A DNA stretch of 64,000 nt from Thalassobacterium sedimentorum (GTDB lineage: Bacteria; Verrucomicrobiota; Verrucomicrobiia; Opitutales; Coraliomargaritaceae): NCBI RefSeq assembly GCF_031127905.1, contig NZ_JARXIC010000003.1:1-64000 (forward strand), given 5' to 3'. Below the pieces are notes generated by a model. It saw nothing but the letters and a program-made list of their open reading frames with translations, made no database searches and was not told where the DNA came from. Shown here piece after piece: positions 29,662 to 39,926 of the stretch (positions are counted from its first letter, which is position 1; the number at the start of each line of letters is the position of its first letter). The position numbers and the translations under genes were made by a program.

Positions 29662-30876
29662 CTACCGACGACGACCAAAACGGCTGCTGCCTGAATTACG
29701 CTTGCGGCGACGTGGCTTTTCAGCCGTTGAAGTGCGGATGATTGGCTCATGAAAGTAGTTAAAGCCTTCCAACTTCAACTGCGGAATCTGCATATCAATA
29801 AACTTCTCGATTGCGTCCAACTTGGCTTGCTCATCAGGCGCAACGATTGTCGCTGCATCGCCTTCACGCTGCGCACGGCCGGTGCGGCCGATGCGGTGCA
29901 CATAATCTTCGGCATGCTCCGGCACATCGTAATTAATAACGTGGGTGACGTTGGCGATATCCAGACCGCGCGACGCAATATCCGTCGCAATCAAAATCTT
30001 AATCTTGCCGTCCTTAAACTGCTGCAGTGCTTTAGTGCGCGCCTTTTGCGGCAGATTCGAGTGCATCGCCGCGCAACTCAAGCCACGCTCTTGCAACCAG
30101 CGTGTGATGCGGTCGGCGCCCACCTTCATACGACAGAAAATGATCATGCTATCGATTTCCATTTGATCGATCAGTGCGATCAGCAGGTCAAATTTCTGCA
30201 TGGCTCCCACCGGATAAATGACATGCTTCACCGTCTCTGCAGGTGTGAGCTTAATACCAATGGTCACGTCAACGGGATCTTTTAAGCCCTTAGCGACTAA
30301 GCGCTTAATATCCTCCGATACAGTTGCCGAAAAGAGTAATGTTTGCCGGTTCTTATTGCACAGCTTCATGATGCGCTGCACATCGTCGATAAAGCCCATA
30401 TCGAGCATACGATCAACCTCATCCAGCACCAAGACTTCGATGGACTTGAGGTCAAAGTTCTTTTGCTGAATGTGGTCCAGCAAACGCCCGGGCGTCGCGA
30501 TCACGACATCGGCGCCCGCCTTGATCTCATCAATTTGCTTACCATAGCCCACACCACCGTGGATCAGGCAGCACTTAGGCGCACAGTATTTGCCATACGA
30601 ATCAAACTGGTCCTCCACCTGTGCCGCCAGCTCACGTGTGGGGCCCAAAATCAAGCAACGCGGTGCGGCGCCTTCGCGGTGCCCGCCGAGGCGATGCAGA
30701 ATCGGCAGCGCATAGGCGGCCGTTTTACCTGTGCCTGTCTGCGCGGAGCCGATTACATCGCGCCCTTCGAGAATGTGTGGGATCGCGCCCGCTTGAATAG
30801 GTGTCGGCTCTGTAAAGCCGAATTCGTCGATAGATTTAAGGATAGACTCGTCGAGTCCAAGTTCGTGAAACGTCAT
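29662..30876 (-). CDS. DEAD-box RNA helicase (RhlE-like)
   Basis: A 404-aa ATP-dependent RNA helicase. Start at MTFHELGLDE (ATG 30876). The frame up to 31143 overlaps a palindromic repeat and is rejected. Motifs in order: Q motif FTEPTPIQ, Walker A AQTGTGKT, PTRELA, TPGRLLD, motif II written DEVD instead of DEAD, SAT in LFSATVS, IATDIASRGLDI and HRIGRTGR. The tail is short and basic, ending RRRKRNSGSSRFGRRR. It probably works in ribosome assembly or mRNA turnover, in keeping with its rsmE neighbour. Confidence 0.93.
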   Translation of the reverse strand: MTFHELGLDESILKSIDEFGFTEPTPIQAGAIPHILEGRDVIGSAQTGTGKTAAYALPILHRLGGHREGAAPRCLILGPTRELAAQVEDQFDSYGKYCAPKCCLIHGGVGYGKQIDEIKAGADVVIATPGRLLDHIQQKNFDLKSIEVLVLDEVDRMLDMGFIDDVQRIMKLCNKNRQTLLFSATVSEDIKRLVAKGLKDPVDVTIGIKLTPAETVKHVIYPVGAMQKFDLLIALIDQMEIDSMIIFCRMKVGADRITRWLQERGLSCAAMHSNLPQKARTKALQQFKDGKIKILIATDIASRGLDIANVTHVINYDVPEHAEDYVHRIGRTGRAQREGDAATIVAPDEQAKLDAIEKFIDMQIPQLKLEGFNYFHEPIIRTSTAEKPRRRKRNSGSSRFGRRR

Positions 30877-31059
30877 AATTATTTTGCTGTGGGTGAAATG
30901 CCCGGCCAACATAATAACGCATCCGGGTCCGATATAAATCCGAGCTATTTTACGCGAAAAGCGGTAATTACTCAGAAAGGAAGTCGCAAACACTGCCTGC
31001 ATTTCATTGAAGATCAAGGAGAAAGCGTAAGCGCCTAAAAAGGGCGAAAGAAGACGTAG

Positions 31060-31079
31060 GGGCGTCACTCGTGACGCCC
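31060..31079. repeat. Palindromic hairpin of the GTAGGG-repeat type
   Basis: Perfect 9-bp arms GGGCGTCAC / GTGACGCCC with a TC centre, preceded by CGTAG and followed by CGCCGAGC. The start CGTAGGGGCG matches the ends of the nosZ-nosB element at 63029. It lies between the helicase and tamA genes. Confidence 0.7.
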
Positions 31080-31162
31080 GCCGAGCTTGAGCGCCGAGCC
31101 TGGGTGCGTCGGTCTTCATAAATGAAGCCCCGACATTTCGCAACAGTTTATAATACTCACAG

Positions 31163-33241
31163 CTAAAAAGGGAAGCCGATCGAAAAATGTAGCGCGCCGT
31201 CCGAATCGGAATCTCTGGGATTCAAATTGTGCCCATACTCCAAACGCAAGGGCCCCACCACTGTCTGATACCGAAGTCCAAATCCGATGGAGCTCAAGAC
31301 CTCCCGCTCGCGATCGAAAAAGCCGTCGCGGGCATTCAAAACAGAATCAAAAAAGAACACGGTCGAAAGCTGAGAGTAAATACGCTGCTCCAACTCTAAA
31401 TTAAGCAAGAGATAACTCTCTGAGCCCACTTCATCGCCCCCGGAATCCCTGGGGGAAGCGCCACCTTCGACGTAACCACGCACTGAATTTTCCCCACCCG
31501 AGAAAAAGCGCTCATTAAATGGAATATTATCCTCGGCCGCGCCGGTAGTAAAAATCGTGCCTCCTTGCAGTCCGGCATGGAGCAGTATGCTCTCACTCAA
31601 CGAAGTATGGTAGCTGCCCCCCAGCTCTAACTTTTGAAAGTTCACGCTTCCGCCCAGCCATTGTCCCGCAGTTTCTAAGCTGGCATATAAGCTATAGCCG
31701 GAACTGGGCGCTAAAAAGTCATCACGTCGGTCCAGCGATGCTTTAAAAGTCACACTCGCCACTGTAGCGTCTTCTTCCGATTCAAAACTAACTAGATCCA
31801 GACGATCAGCATTCTCTTGCGAAAAACCATACTCGACCGCCAGGCGCAGCCCCGTATCCGACAATTGCATAGAAGTGCCAACGGCCATCCCTTGGGCACG
31901 TCGATCAAAAGAAAGCTCTTCCCGATAATTGTATTCAGCATTCAGATACGTCGTCAACTCGGTCCCTAAAAACTGGGGAATCGAATAGGTGGCCTCGCCG
32001 AGTGTCGATTTGAAGCTCTGTTTCACTTCGACCTCGTAACGGTGCGCGCGCCCCCAGGGGCTGCGGTGCTCCCAGCGAAAACCTAGCCGGGCCTGTTCAT
32101 AACTACCCCAACCTGCTCGCAGCTGTAGCTCCTTACGCTGACTCGGGCTGAGCGCATACACCACCGAGCGGGCATCGCCGCTAGTCGGCTCCAGCTGCAG
32201 ACCGACTTCTTGAAAAATCCCTAAGCCCATCAATTGACGCCGCGCCTCACTCACTGCAATTAAATCCAGCGGCTCGCCTGCCTTTAATTCAACCTGTCGC
32301 TTCAAAACAGAACGTTTTGTAGCCGCATCACCGTCGAACTCAATTTGCTGAAGCGTGACAGCCGGCCCGTAGTCCACACGATAGCGCAGATGGCGAAGTA
32401 TCACACCTGCCTGCTCTTCAGAATCAGCCACAATCTCACTGCTGACTGTCGCATCCGGATAGCCTGCGCGATAAGCTTCGTTACGAAGCGCCGCACGCTC
32501 GGCCTGTTCCCATTCGCGGGTGAACACCACTCCCTGCGCAGGCTCTTTGCGCACCTCATCCTCACTACCTGCGCGCGTAATCACGATCTCTAACTCACCA
32601 ATTTGATATAAGGGCCCCTGCTCAATCTTGAGCTCTACCTGAACGGCCCCGCTCACTGGATCAATGTCAATCTGCTGGTTCACTACTTGCGCGGAGCGAT
32701 AGCCTAAGTCATCCAAAGCTCGCAGCAGTCGCCCCTGCCGACGCTCAAAATTCTCGTAGGTGAAAACGCGTGCTTTCTTGCCGGAAAACAAGACACCTCC
32801 GGGAATAAAAAAGCGCTCCACTTGTTTCGCTTCGATCGCATGCACTCCATCGACCACAACTGTATCGTAGTATGACAACACTCCGGGAGTGATGATAAAT
32901 TCAACCGCCTCCGCGACAAAATCGACTTCAAGTTGAATGGCATAATCTCCCTGCCAATAAACAGAGCGCTCGGTATCCCCCACACGCATCCGCCCCTCGA
33001 TCGTGGGCTCTAGATAGCCCTTTCGCTTCATTTGCTCCAACAATAAGAATGCACTGTCTTCCAAGATGGCGGCATCCAAATCAATCGTCACATCTGACTC
33101 GACATTATTCAAGAATGACAAGCGTGCATCCATGCTTCGATCTTGAAAAAATCCCAAGCCAGACACCGTGAGATTACTCTGCCCCATTAAAGTGCTGCCC
33201 CACAACAGAGCCAAAATTGCAATCGGTAGTAGCCGCCTCAT
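31163..33241 (-). CDS. tamA: BamA/TamA-family outer-membrane protein
   Basis: A 692-aa Omp85-superfamily protein. A signal peptide (MRRLLPIAILALLWGSTLMG) is followed by POTRA-like periplasmic repeats up to about residue 365 and then a beta-barrel with many alternating strands. Close to the end are FDSVLNARDGF, SSIGFGLRYQTVVGPLRLEYGHNLNP and a final SIGFPF, matching the Omp85 C terminus with its terminal Phe. It overlaps the tamB-like gene by 4 bases, so it is the TamA partner for envelope protein or lipid transport rather than the main BamA. Confidence 0.9.
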   Translation of the reverse strand: MRRLLPIAILALLWGSTLMGQSNLTVSGLGFFQDRSMDARLSFLNNVESDVTIDLDAAILEDSAFLLLEQMKRKGYLEPTIEGRMRVGDTERSVYWQGDYAIQLEVDFVAEAVEFIITPGVLSYYDTVVVDGVHAIEAKQVERFFIPGGVLFSGKKARVFTYENFERRQGRLLRALDDLGYRSAQVVNQQIDIDPVSGAVQVELKIEQGPLYQIGELEIVITRAGSEDEVRKEPAQGVVFTREWEQAERAALRNEAYRAGYPDATVSSEIVADSEEQAGVILRHLRYRVDYGPAVTLQQIEFDGDAATKRSVLKRQVELKAGEPLDLIAVSEARRQLMGLGIFQEVGLQLEPTSGDARSVVYALSPSQRKELQLRAGWGSYEQARLGFRWEHRSPWGRAHRYEVEVKQSFKSTLGEATYSIPQFLGTELTTYLNAEYNYREELSFDRRAQGMAVGTSMQLSDTGLRLAVEYGFSQENADRLDLVSFESEEDATVASVTFKASLDRRDDFLAPSSGYSLYASLETAGQWLGGSVNFQKLELGGSYHTSLSESILLHAGLQGGTIFTTGAAEDNIPFNERFFSGGENSVRGYVEGGASPRDSGGDEVGSESYLLLNLELEQRIYSQLSTVFFFDSVLNARDGFFDREREVLSSIGFGLRYQTVVGPLRLEYGHNLNPRDSDSDGALHFSIGFPF

Positions 33242-36200
33242 CGCTTAAATAGACTCCAAATTAAATCCAGGTTATACGCATCATACACATCGTAGCCTCC
33301 CTCCAGAAACACATCTTCCGATAACTCATAGCGAACCCCGACTGTATTCCGACCGCTACGGCTGGTCTCCTCGCCGACATCGACCGTCAAACGATCAGAA
33401 AACTGTTCATCCATTCCGCCCGCACCCAGCAAGCCTTGCCCCAGATACAGCCCGACCGAACCGACACCGCCGCCAGAAGTGCTACCAGTCGTCAGCAGTC
33501 TCACGATTGAGGCATTCGAGAGTGTCGGCGTGGATTGAAATTGCACATGTGGATCCTCCAGGGTCTGCGTCACATCCATCGTAATGATGTACGAGGCTTT
33601 TTGCGCAATACCGTTGAAACTTAACTGCACCGTATTCGGTTGGCCTGGCTCGATATAAGCTTCGCCGCTAGTGAGTCGCATTCTGGCACCGGGAAAGCGT
33701 AGCTCTCCATCCACGGTCCGCACCGTCCCGATCAATAAGGGTTCTGCAAAAGTGCCTCCCAAGTCAAAGTTGGCCGTTAACTGCGTGCGAAAATAGGGAC
33801 TGCGCACCCGCATAAACGAATCTCCGGCGATTTTAAGATCAAAGCGCCAGTCTGCAATCGCCGGCTCACGAATCGAAAAATAGGGAGGCTTTGACTGCGG
33901 TCCACTTTCCACGCTCGGTGCGAGCGGATCAAATTCCACCAGCATGGTGCTCGAGCGTAAGTTTAAATTACCCTGAACGATCGCGCTCTCGTCATGATTG
34001 GTATGGCTGGCCTGCACATCCAAATCACTGCGCAAAATCATATCTGTGGTTCGTACAAAAGGCACATTCAGCCCGTGCACGTGAAACTCCCACAGCGGAC
34101 GATCCAGATCGCCTGCATCCAACCAACCGGTAAAGCTCACTGGACTGCCCCCCACTTGCGCCGAAGCCTCTTTTGCCGTAAAGCGACGTTCCGCCAACTC
34201 TAGCTCGCCACGGATCAAATCCACCGAAGGTAATGATTCTGTCGGGCGCAGGGCGAAGTCTTGAAAGGATAAACGCCCCGTCAAATTCCAATCGGGCTGC
34301 AGGTCTAAGGAACCGCTCACACGTCCGCTACGCCGCATGATCGGGGGCAAATAATCCACCCAGTTTTCGGCTTGCCAATCCCTCAGCTCGATTCGCCCAC
34401 TTCCTGCCGAGAGCCATGCCTTGCGAGCCTCCAAGCTCCCGGTGAGTGCAGTGATCAGCCCCGCGGTCGGCACGCTCAAGCGCCCCGTCACCTCACTCTG
34501 ATTCACGATAAATTTGAACTGCTCAATTTGAACACGATCAGCTTCAGCCCGCGCCACAATTTCAATATGATCAATCTCCGGGACGTTCTCCAACGATGTT
34601 TCCAAACTGGCAATCGACACTTCCAGCACCCCCGTAGGCTGCTCCATCCGGCCGCCCACTTGCATGTTCAACGCCGCCTGACTAAGCTTCAAACCGAAAT
34701 GCTGCGACAACCATTTTGCAAAGCTGGGCGTCACGGAACCGGTCAAACTCGCGGCCAAATCTCCGCGATCTAATACCGTCCAAAATGCTTCACCCGCCAC
34801 TGGCAATTGCAACCGCACAGGCGCGCGGATCGAACCTTGTAGCAAGGGAGCCTCCGCAAATTGCAACTGCACGGTATCCGCGACGAGACCTTCGGGGCTC
34901 AACTCAAGCTCGACATCTACACGCAGGGGCAGCTCCTCGCCAACGGCTCGCGTTTCCAAGTGCACCCCCAAGGACCCCAACAAATGCGGCCGCAAATCTG
35001 AAATGGACAGCTCCACCGATTCGATGGTGAGCGAGGGCAAGTCTCGATCCACCCAACGCCCCAAGCGTTGTAATGTAACATTGCGCAAGCCTAGCTCCAA
35101 GCCCGTGGCCGGATTCCAGCCAGCTTCGATATCTAACTCTGGCCCCTGCAAGTGAAAGCGCTCAGCTATAAATCGCGATTCTGGAAAATCCGCATCCCCG
35201 GAATATCGATAGCTAAAATGTGCGGGCGCCTGCAGCTCTAGTGTCGGACGCACGGGGTCCACCCACACGAAGCGACTGAGATCCAGCGACACACGTCCCT
35301 CCTCAAGCCGAGTCACGAAGGATGCCTCGATCACCGCACCCGCGGCTGTCGCCGAGCCAGCCACAGTCCATTGTTGCCAACCCTCACTCTGATAGCTCCC
35401 CGACAAGCTGATGGGCGTCACGCCCGGATACTCCACCGTGAGTGGCTCCAAGTCCCCCACAATCATAGGGCGCTGCCAGTCTCCACCAATCCGCCCACGG
35501 GTCTTTAACCCATCCGAAAGCGCAAGCGGAGCCACCATCGTATTCAGCCACTCTGAAGCGAGCGCGACACTGTATTCGAAATCAAGCGACAGGGTGGACA
35601 GGTCAACCTGCCCGCTCAAGTCCACCACCCCCGCATCCGACGCCAAGGGCTGCAGCACGGCCTCATCCACCCGCAAGACGGAACCTTCCCAGCGCCCCGC
35701 CACATCCACCTGTGCCACCTGATAGCGATCGTAAATCAAGTCCTTGGCATTTAAATTGAACAGCACGTTCGGCCCCGCACTCAACGAGGGCGCCACACTC
35801 AGACTGGCCTCGATCTGGCCGCCTGCAGGCAAGAAGGCCTGCTGTGATAAGTCGACACTGGCATGAAATTCAGCCCGCTCAGCCACACTGCCATCAGCTA
35901 GATTCATTTCCAAAGGCTGACGTAAACGCAACTGCCCCCAGCCCGCAGCCACTTGCAGTACCTCCACCCGCAAGCGTTCTAAATCACCCGAAAACTCCAT
36001 GCCCCCCGTCATTGTAATCGAGTCCTGATCTCGCGCCTGCACCACACCCTCAAGTTGTAGCCTGCCCATATATCGCCCAGCTTCCCAACGAAAATCAACG
36101 CCTGTCAGCGCTCCGCCTTGCCATTGCATGGCCACCGCAGAGGGAAACCATTCAGGATCGATCGCAAACCGCTCCGACTGAAGTGCTGCCCGCACCGGCA

Positions 36201-36999
36201 ACCGCTCCCCCTCCGAAAACGAAACCAAGCCCACGGCTCGCTCCCCCGCGCGACGAAATTCAAAACTCACATCCAACTCTTCCGGACGAGGCTCCAGTGA
36301 TAAGTCCAACTCTAGTCCCGCAGCGGGAGCCGTCACCAGTGCCGTCCAGTCCGCGTTCGGCTCCAACGCAGCCCGCAGCTCCACCTGATCCAGCAAGTCT
36401 GGCAAGCGCACCGACTCAACGACCGCGGCCAGTTGCCAATCACTCAACGTCAACCTAGGCAGCTCGAATATCGCGGCTCCATCCGACGCGTGGACCTGTA
36501 AATCATTCAACTTCAGCGGAGGCAGCCATTGCCCATAGGTCCGCAAGGCCTCACGCGCTTGCCGCACCGCGGAAACCACATCCACCGGCTCCGACTCGGC
36601 CGGCTCCGCGGATGAGCCCTCGCTCAACTCAACCCGCAAAGTATCCACCTCCAACAAAGAGGCAGACGAAAAATCTCCGCCCAAGCGTTCCCACAAATAT
36701 TGCTGCAGCGAAGGCACCTCCAAGCGCCCCAGCGAGCAGCGAAACGAATCCCTAGCATAGCCCAGCTCCGTAAATAACAGCCGCCCCGACTCCAAACGCT
36801 GCACCGAGCGCACCTCCACATCCCCCCAACGCAGCAAGGTGGGCATAGCGCGAGGGAGCCACCAAATACTGGTGACCCATAAAGCGCAGAGACCAACCAA
36901 ACCATAAACCAACAGCCGAACCAGTATGCGTATGTAGCGAAATTTCCTCACAAAGACCCAAAGACTAAACAGAGCGCATAATAGCTCAACTTGTTTCAC
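33238..36999 (-). CDS. tamB: TamB-like translocation/assembly module protein
   Basis: A 1253-aa protein with one N-terminal membrane helix (ILVRLLVYGLVGLCALWVTSIWWLP) and a very long beta-rich body of repeats, as in TamB/AsmA-like bridge proteins that cross the periplasm. The C-terminal DUF490-type region contains PGARMRLTSGEAYIEPGQPN, SYIITMDVTQTLEDPHVQFQSTPTLS and the closing SEDVFLEGGYDVYDAYNLDLIW. Its stop overlaps the start of the tamA-like gene by 4 bases (ATGA). Such proteins are thought to move phospholipids to the outer membrane and to support barrel assembly. Confidence 0.9.
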   Translation of the reverse strand: MKQVELLCALFSLWVFVRKFRYIRILVRLLVYGLVGLCALWVTSIWWLPRAMPTLLRWGDVEVRSVQRLESGRLLFTELGYARDSFRCSLGRLEVPSLQQYLWERLGGDFSSASLLEVDTLRVELSEGSSAEPAESEPVDVVSAVRQAREALRTYGQWLPPLKLNDLQVHASDGAAIFELPRLTLSDWQLAAVVESVRLPDLLDQVELRAALEPNADWTALVTAPAAGLELDLSLEPRPEELDVSFEFRRAGERAVGLVSFSEGERLPVRAALQSERFAIDPEWFPSAVAMQWQGGALTGVDFRWEAGRYMGRLQLEGVVQARDQDSITMTGGMEFSGDLERLRVEVLQVAAGWGQLRLRQPLEMNLADGSVAERAEFHASVDLSQQAFLPAGGQIEASLSVAPSLSAGPNVLFNLNAKDLIYDRYQVAQVDVAGRWEGSVLRVDEAVLQPLASDAGVVDLSGQVDLSTLSLDFEYSVALASEWLNTMVAPLALSDGLKTRGRIGGDWQRPMIVGDLEPLTVEYPGVTPISLSGSYQSEGWQQWTVAGSATAAGAVIEASFVTRLEEGRVSLDLSRFVWVDPVRPTLELQAPAHFSYRYSGDADFPESRFIAERFHLQGPELDIEAGWNPATGLELGLRNVTLQRLGRWVDRDLPSLTIESVELSISDLRPHLLGSLGVHLETRAVGEELPLRVDVELELSPEGLVADTVQLQFAEAPLLQGSIRAPVRLQLPVAGEAFWTVLDRGDLAASLTGSVTPSFAKWLSQHFGLKLSQAALNMQVGGRMEQPTGVLEVSIASLETSLENVPEIDHIEIVARAEADRVQIEQFKFIVNQSEVTGRLSVPTAGLITALTGSLEARKAWLSAGSGRIELRDWQAENWVDYLPPIMRRSGRVSGSLDLQPDWNLTGRLSFQDFALRPTESLPSVDLIRGELELAERRFTAKEASAQVGGSPVSFTGWLDAGDLDRPLWEFHVHGLNVPFVRTTDMILRSDLDVQASHTNHDESAIVQGNLNLRSSTMLVEFDPLAPSVESGPQSKPPYFSIREPAIADWRFDLKIAGDSFMRVRSPYFRTQLTANFDLGGTFAEPLLIGTVRTVDGELRFPGARMRLTSGEAYIEPGQPNTVQLSFNGIAQKASYIITMDVTQTLEDPHVQFQSTPTLSNASIVRLLTTGSTSGGGVGSVGLYLGQGLLGAGGMDEQFSDRLTVDVGEETSRSGRNTVGVRYELSEDVFLEGGYDVYDAYNLDLIWSLFKR

Positions 37000-37101
37000 C
37001 GGATTTTAAGTTCGGTCAAATTAACTCAATGCCTAAAAAAACGACATCCACCCACACACTAAGCTTGTGAACACAACACATCCCGCGCTAGCATTTGCCT
37101 C

Positions 37102-37974
37102 ATGAGTTCGACCTACCGAGGACGCATTGCACCCACACCGACTGGCTATCTGCACTTGGGCCATGCACGCACCTTTTGGATCGCAATGGAACGCGCCAGA
37201 GAAGCCCGCGGTCAACTCATCTTCCGCGATGAGAATCTGGATCCACAACGCTGCAAACCAGAATTCTCCCAAGGAGCCATCGCAGACCTGCGCTGGTTTG
37301 GCTGCGACTGGGACGAAGGCCCCGATGTGGGCGGCCCCACCGGCCCCTACCGCCAGAGCGAGCGTCACGCATTGTTCCTGCAAGCATGGGCGCGCTTAAA
37401 AGACGCCGGCTACATTTACCCCTGCGATAAATCACGCAAAGATGTCGCCCGCGCCGCACAAGCCCCCCACCCCGAAGAAGAGGCCAGCGAGCCCATCTAC
37501 CCCGAAAGCTGGCGCCCACCACTCGGCACCGGTCAGGCGGCCGACAGCCCCGGCGACACCAATTGGCGCTTTCGCGTGCCCGACGAACGATGCATCGAGT
37601 TCGACGATGGTCGCCTAGGCCCCTGCGCCTTTACCTGCTTGCGCGACTTCGGCGACTTCCTCGTCTGGCGAAAAGACGGCGTGCCCGCCTATGAGCTCGC
37701 AGTGGTGGTCGACGATGCCGCCATGCAAATCAGCGAAGTCGTGCGTGGCGAAGACCTACTCATCTCCACCGCCCGACAGCTGCTGCTCTACCAGGCCCTC
37801 GGCCTAAAAGCCCCCGAGTTCTACCACACTCCCCTGCTCTGCGATACCACCGGACAAAGACTCGCCAAGCGCAACCGCTCCCTCACACTGCGCGAATTAA
37901 AAGCCGCCGGACATCAACCCGCAAACCTGCGCACCTCCGATGACTGGTGGTCGGGACTCGAAGACTCCATCTGA
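37102..37974 (+). CDS. gluQ: Glutamyl-Q tRNA(Asp) synthetase
   Basis: A 290-aa truncated glutamyl-tRNA synthetase paralogue that adds glutamate to queuosine of tRNA-Asp. The class I motif HIGH reads HLGH (residues 18-21, TPTGYLHLGHARTFW), and the KMSKS-like site is LAKRNRSL. The GxNWRFRVPD and YELAVVVDDAAMQISEVVRGEDLL segments are typical. The anticodon-binding domain of GluRS is absent, as expected. The mscS gene starts 2 bases after the stop, so the pair is co-transcribed. Confidence 0.93.
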   Translation: MSSTYRGRIAPTPTGYLHLGHARTFWIAMERAREARGQLIFRDENLDPQRCKPEFSQGAIADLRWFGCDWDEGPDVGGPTGPYRQSERHALFLQAWARLKDAGYIYPCDKSRKDVARAAQAPHPEEEASEPIYPESWRPPLGTGQAADSPGDTNWRFRVPDERCIEFDDGRLGPCAFTCLRDFGDFLVWRKDGVPAYELAVVVDDAAMQISEVVRGEDLLISTARQLLLYQALGLKAPEFYHTPLLCDTTGQRLAKRNRSLTLRELKAAGHQPANLRTSDDWWSGLEDSI

Positions 37975-37976
37975 AT

Positions 37977-38813
37977 ATGCAAGAAGAACTGCAACAACTC
38001 GAAGAGCTTAAAAACAAACTGATCCTCTACTTTGTAGAAAACGGCATGCGCCTATTCATGGCCGTGCTGATTCTCATCCTAGGCATTTGGATAGGGAAAC
38101 GCGTCGCCAATCTCATCCTTAAAATCTGCGAAAAGAAAGAGCTCGACCCCACACTCGCGCGCTTCTTCGCGGGCGCCACAAAAGTCATCATCATCTCCTT
38201 CGCGCTGATCATGGCACTCAGCAAGGCAAACATTGAAATCACCCCCCTGATCGCCCTCATCGGTGCCAGCGCCTTCGGTTTAAGCCTAGCAGTCCAAGGC
38301 CCCATTTCCAACTACGGCGCCGGCGTCGTGCTGATTATCACCCGCCCCTTTGTCGTTGGCGACACACTCACACTCAATGGACTCTGCGGCATCGTCGATA
38401 GCGTCAACCTCGGCAACACCCAGTTAATCAACGAAGACGAAGAACGCATCACCATACCCAACCGCAAGGTATTAGGCGAAATTTTCACCAACTCCTACGA
38501 GTTCAAAGTAGTCGAAGCCGTCGTGGGCATTGATTATAGCGCCGATCCCGAACAAGCGATCCAATGCATCGCCACAGCCGTCAAAAAAATCGAAGGCATC
38601 GCGCCCGAGCGCGAGCCCGACGTCGGGATCGAAGACTTCGGCGACTCCGCGATCAACATCGGCTACCGCGTCTGGGTGCCCACCCAAACCTACCACCAAA
38701 CCCGCTACCAAATCAACCTAGCCGTCTTCCGTGCATTAAAAGATGCAAAGATCAACATCCCCTTCCCACAGCGCGATGTTCACCTGATCCCCTCAGAGCC
38801 CAAGGAGGGTTAA
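37977..38813 (+). CDS. Small mechanosensitive channel (MscS family)
   Basis: A 278-aa MscS channel of minimal size with three membrane helices. The pore helix region is IALIGASAFGLSLAVQGPISNYGAGVVLIITRPF, followed by the beta-domain with GDTLTLNGLCGIVDSVNLGNTQLINEDEERITIPNR. It opens on membrane tension and releases solutes during osmotic downshock. The start MQEELQQLEELKNKL (ATG 37977) is two bases past the gluQ stop. Confidence 0.93.
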   Translation: MQEELQQLEELKNKLILYFVENGMRLFMAVLILILGIWIGKRVANLILKICEKKELDPTLARFFAGATKVIIISFALIMALSKANIEITPLIALIGASAFGLSLAVQGPISNYGAGVVLIITRPFVVGDTLTLNGLCGIVDSVNLGNTQLINEDEERITIPNRKVLGEIFTNSYEFKVVEAVVGIDYSADPEQAIQCIATAVKKIEGIAPEREPDVGIEDFGDSAINIGYRVWVPTQTYHQTRYQINLAVFRALKDAKINIPFPQRDVHLIPSEPKEG

Positions 38814-39137
38814 AGCGGGACCAGCAGTTAGGTAGGACGGTCCGGACACAACCGTCGTCCCGATACAGGCGCATCTGCCTATAATAACGATTCATACCGC
38901 TCAGGTGCGCTGTTTTGAACCATGAAAGTCGACATGATGCCTCTTTTGTACTTGTCTTGAAAGATGCCTACTTCTCTGAAACAACAATCCCAAGCTACAG
39001 CCTATCTGACGCACAAATATTCGACAATGCAAACGCAACTCCGAATGGAAGTATACAATCAGACGCAAGTAAATTTGCCACCTTCTTAGATGCTCGCGTG
39101 CCTCTTCCTAGGATCATCGATATAGAAAGAAGATAAA
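38814..39137. other. Intergenic stretch with a GTAGGA-type hairpin
   Basis: A palindrome-like start at about 38833-38862 (GGACGGT paired with ACCGTC-G-TCC) follows GGTA and recalls the other GTAGGG-type repeats. A 73-codon open frame from a TTG at 38915 to 39136 abuts phzF but has no ATG and no recognisable product. I see nothing else. Confidence 0.5.
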
Positions 39138-39926
39138 ATGAAACTGCCCATTTACCAAATTGACGCATTCGCCCCAAGAACCTTTCAGGGGAATCCAGCA
39201 GCTGTATGCCCTTTAGAGGCCTGGCTACCGGATGAAATACTGCAAGCGATTGCGGAAGAGAATAATTTGGCTGAAACAGCATTCTATGTTGAAAAAGAGA
39301 GCGCTTATGAGCTTCGCTGGTTCACACCGACGAAGGAGGTGGATCTCTGCGGACATGCGACACTCGCGGCAGCTCATGTCATATTCGAAAATAACGGTCT
39401 AAATAGGAATGAAATCACTTTTCACTCAAAGAGTGGCCTACTTGGCGTGACTAAATGCGGTGAGCTTCTAGAACTCGATTTCCCGATTCAAGCAGGAGTT
39501 CCCTGTGAACCCCCAGCTGCATTAATCGAAGGCTTGGGAAAAGTGCCTTCTCAGTGCTTCAAAGGGATGGATTACATGGCGGTTTACAAAGATGAAGCGA
39601 CGATTCGTTCCCTGTCTCCTGATTTCACAAAACTACGCGAATTAAACCTACGCGGAGTGATCGTCACTGCCCCGGGAAAATCTTCTGACTTTGTGAGTCG
39701 CTTTTTCGCACCCAATTTTGGAATCAACGAAGATCCAGTCACAGGCTCGGCCCACTGCGCCATGACGCCCTACTGGGCTGACAGATTAGGAAAATCAGAT
39801 ATGATGGCAACACAGCTCTCAAGGAGGACTGGCCAACTTCGATGCAGGCTCAGCAAGGACAGGGTACTGATCGCCGGAAAAACAATAGCTTATCTGAAAG
39901 GTGACATAGAACTGAATCGCGATTGA
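39138..39926 (+). CDS. PhzF-family isomerase/epimerase-like protein
   Basis: A 262-aa member of the PhzF/diaminopimelate-epimerase fold. The N-terminal IYQIDAFAPRTFQGNPAAVC, the catalytic Glu in EENNLAETAF (about residue 46), the DLCGHATLAAAHV segment and the C-terminal DPVTGSAHC are all conserved. No other phenazine gene is nearby, so the actual substrate is unknown, as in most PhzF relatives. A weak purine-rich ribosome site (AGAAAGAAG) precedes the ATG. Confidence 0.93.
   Translation: MKLPIYQIDAFAPRTFQGNPAAVCPLEAWLPDEILQAIAEENNLAETAFYVEKESAYELRWFTPTKEVDLCGHATLAAAHVIFENNGLNRNEITFHSKSGLLGVTKCGELLELDFPIQAGVPCEPPAALIEGLGKVPSQCFKGMDYMAVYKDEATIRSLSPDFTKLRELNLRGVIVTAPGKSSDFVSRFFAPNFGINEDPVTGSAHCAMTPYWADRLGKSDMMATQLSRRTGQLRCRLSKDRVLIAGKTIAYLKGDIELNRD

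Noticed and set aside
30343-31038. 231-codon frame opposite the DEAD-box helicase
   Set aside because: Antisense to a well conserved gene and not similar to a known protein.
38915-39136. 73-codon frame directly before phzF
   Set aside because: Only a TTG start is available, there is no ribosome site, and I recognise no family. It could be a gene remnant but cannot be supported as a gene.
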